A DNA stretch of 11,488 bases, from assembly GCA_001970855.1 (NCBI GenBank), contig LSSN01004919.1, positions 1 to 11,488 on the forward strand, read 5' to 3'. The notes beneath the pieces were generated by a model. That model had not been told where the DNA came from and ran no database searches. It was given only the letters and a program-made list of their open reading frames with translations. This stretch comes from Smittium culicis (Eukaryota > Kickxellomycota > Harpellomycetes > Harpellales > Legeriomycetaceae). Made by a program: the position numbers and the translations under genes. Below, piece after piece: positions 10,540-11,488 of this stretch; the stretch's first letter is position 1; every line of letters starts with the position of its first letter.

Positions 10540-11488
10540 TTAATTTATTTTAAAATATATTTTCTACTAGATTAACTTTTTTTATACAAATAAATTGTGA
10601 AATAAAAATTAAAATAAATAAATTGCGAAATTCTTGCAAAAATAAATTGGTTTTTCTTATACAATTTAAATATTTTTAAAATAATTTGATCTTGCTTTAT
10701 TTATAAAAAATATTTTATTTTTTTAGATATTATCACATCGATATCTTAATGAGCCTCCTATTTGACCTTTTCCCTGGCGGTAGATCAAAAATGAGCGTTC
10801 CTGTTCAGCAGAACAAAAATAGTCTACCAAAATAAAACATCTTTTTTAATTTTTATATTTTATTCGCCAGATACTTTTTTTTTTTTTACCATTAAAAGCC
10901 GTTACAAATGGAAATTTAAACCGCTTAATTAAAATGATTAAATATAAGCAAAAAAAAATAGACTGTAAAGTGTTTGGGCTTTGAATTTCAAAACTCCACA
11001 AACGATTGCCAAGAAAAATATTTCTGACTAGAAATTATTCTGTGTAAAACTGTCAATAATAAAAACAAGATATAATCTGTTAATGAAATGAATGAAATAA
11101 GAGCTTTCTACTATGAGTCTAATTTGATTGAGTTTAGAACTAAAAAAACTATATTATTACCACACCCTTCACTATAAACATAATTTCAATTTATGTATTT
11201 TATTATTCTGAAATATCGAATATTTATGATTTAATTAGCTGAAATTTTAATTAATACGCTTGGCTAGTTAATATTTCTGAACTTAAAATATTTCTATTTA
11301 GGGTAAGGATAAAAAGCGAAAGCCTTTTTGAAGAGGCTATTATTACTTTAGAATTATAAATAATTACCACAATAATAATAAAAATTATGATTGGTTTAAG
11401 TATTAGGTTAATTTATGCCTTTTATTAGCTATATTTAAGAAATTAATTTAATTATAAAAGCACTTAGAATGACTATTTTAACTAAAAA
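10526..11488. other. AT-rich right end with a small GC-richer island
   Basis: Mostly AT-rich sequence without a supportable gene. The exception is an island at about 10740-10845. It is more GC-rich than its surroundings and is open for 40 codons on the minus strand (10845-10723, no ATG), reading from LVDYFCSAEQERSF through SLRYRCDNI to a stop. Its aromatic and Cys spacing faintly recalls FLYWCH-type zinc fingers of MULE transposases, but the match is too weak to name. From 10850 to the right edge I see nothing beyond T13 at 10875-10887. Confidence 0.5.
10779..10828. repeat. Nested inverted repeats inside the GC-richer island
   Basis: GGTAGA (10779-10784) pairs with TCTACC (10823-10828), and inside it TGTTC (10802-10806) pairs with GAACA (10811-10815) across a 4-nt loop. 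Together they could form a two-part stem of about 50 nt in a transcript from either strand. The arms are short, so chance is a real alternative. Confidence 0.35.

Overview
The window looks like a piece of an AT-rich eukaryotic nuclear genome, most likely from an early-diverging fungus. Two lines of evidence point this way. The two recognisable genes are split by short GT-AG introns (61 to 94 nt). One of them is closest to the fungal Oca1 branch of the plant/fungal atypical dual-specificity phosphatases. The standard genetic code reads both genes without trouble. The exact lineage cannot be fixed from this sequence. There is no sign of bacterial organisation (no operons, no Shine-Dalgarno sites).

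Layout from left to right: a perfect AAAAT microsatellite fills the first 315 bases and runs off the left edge. Then comes a possible small single-pass membrane protein gene (536-994, minus). About 4 kb of very AT-rich DNA follows with no gene I can support. Next is a complete three-exon ALG9 gene (7490 down to 5085, minus; 746 codons after splicing) with a TATA-like box upstream. A 1.4 kb spacer follows. Then comes a complete four-exon OCA1-like gene (9579 down to 8866, minus; 167 codons after splicing). The right end is AT-rich and holds two short, more GC-rich open stretches on the minus strand. I do not recognise them; they look like gene or mobile-element remnants or unassigned exons.

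All supported genes lie on the minus strand, but they are far apart and there is no sign that they work together. ALG9 acts in the ER on the lipid-linked oligosaccharide used for N-glycosylation. The OCA1-like protein belongs to a cytosolic phosphatase family linked in yeast to stress responses and, for its relative Siw14, to inositol pyrophosphate turnover.

The most notable single observation is that the OCA1-like protein has Cys-X5-Gln where active phosphatases carry Cys-X5-Arg. I see no new defence, mobile or biosynthetic system here.
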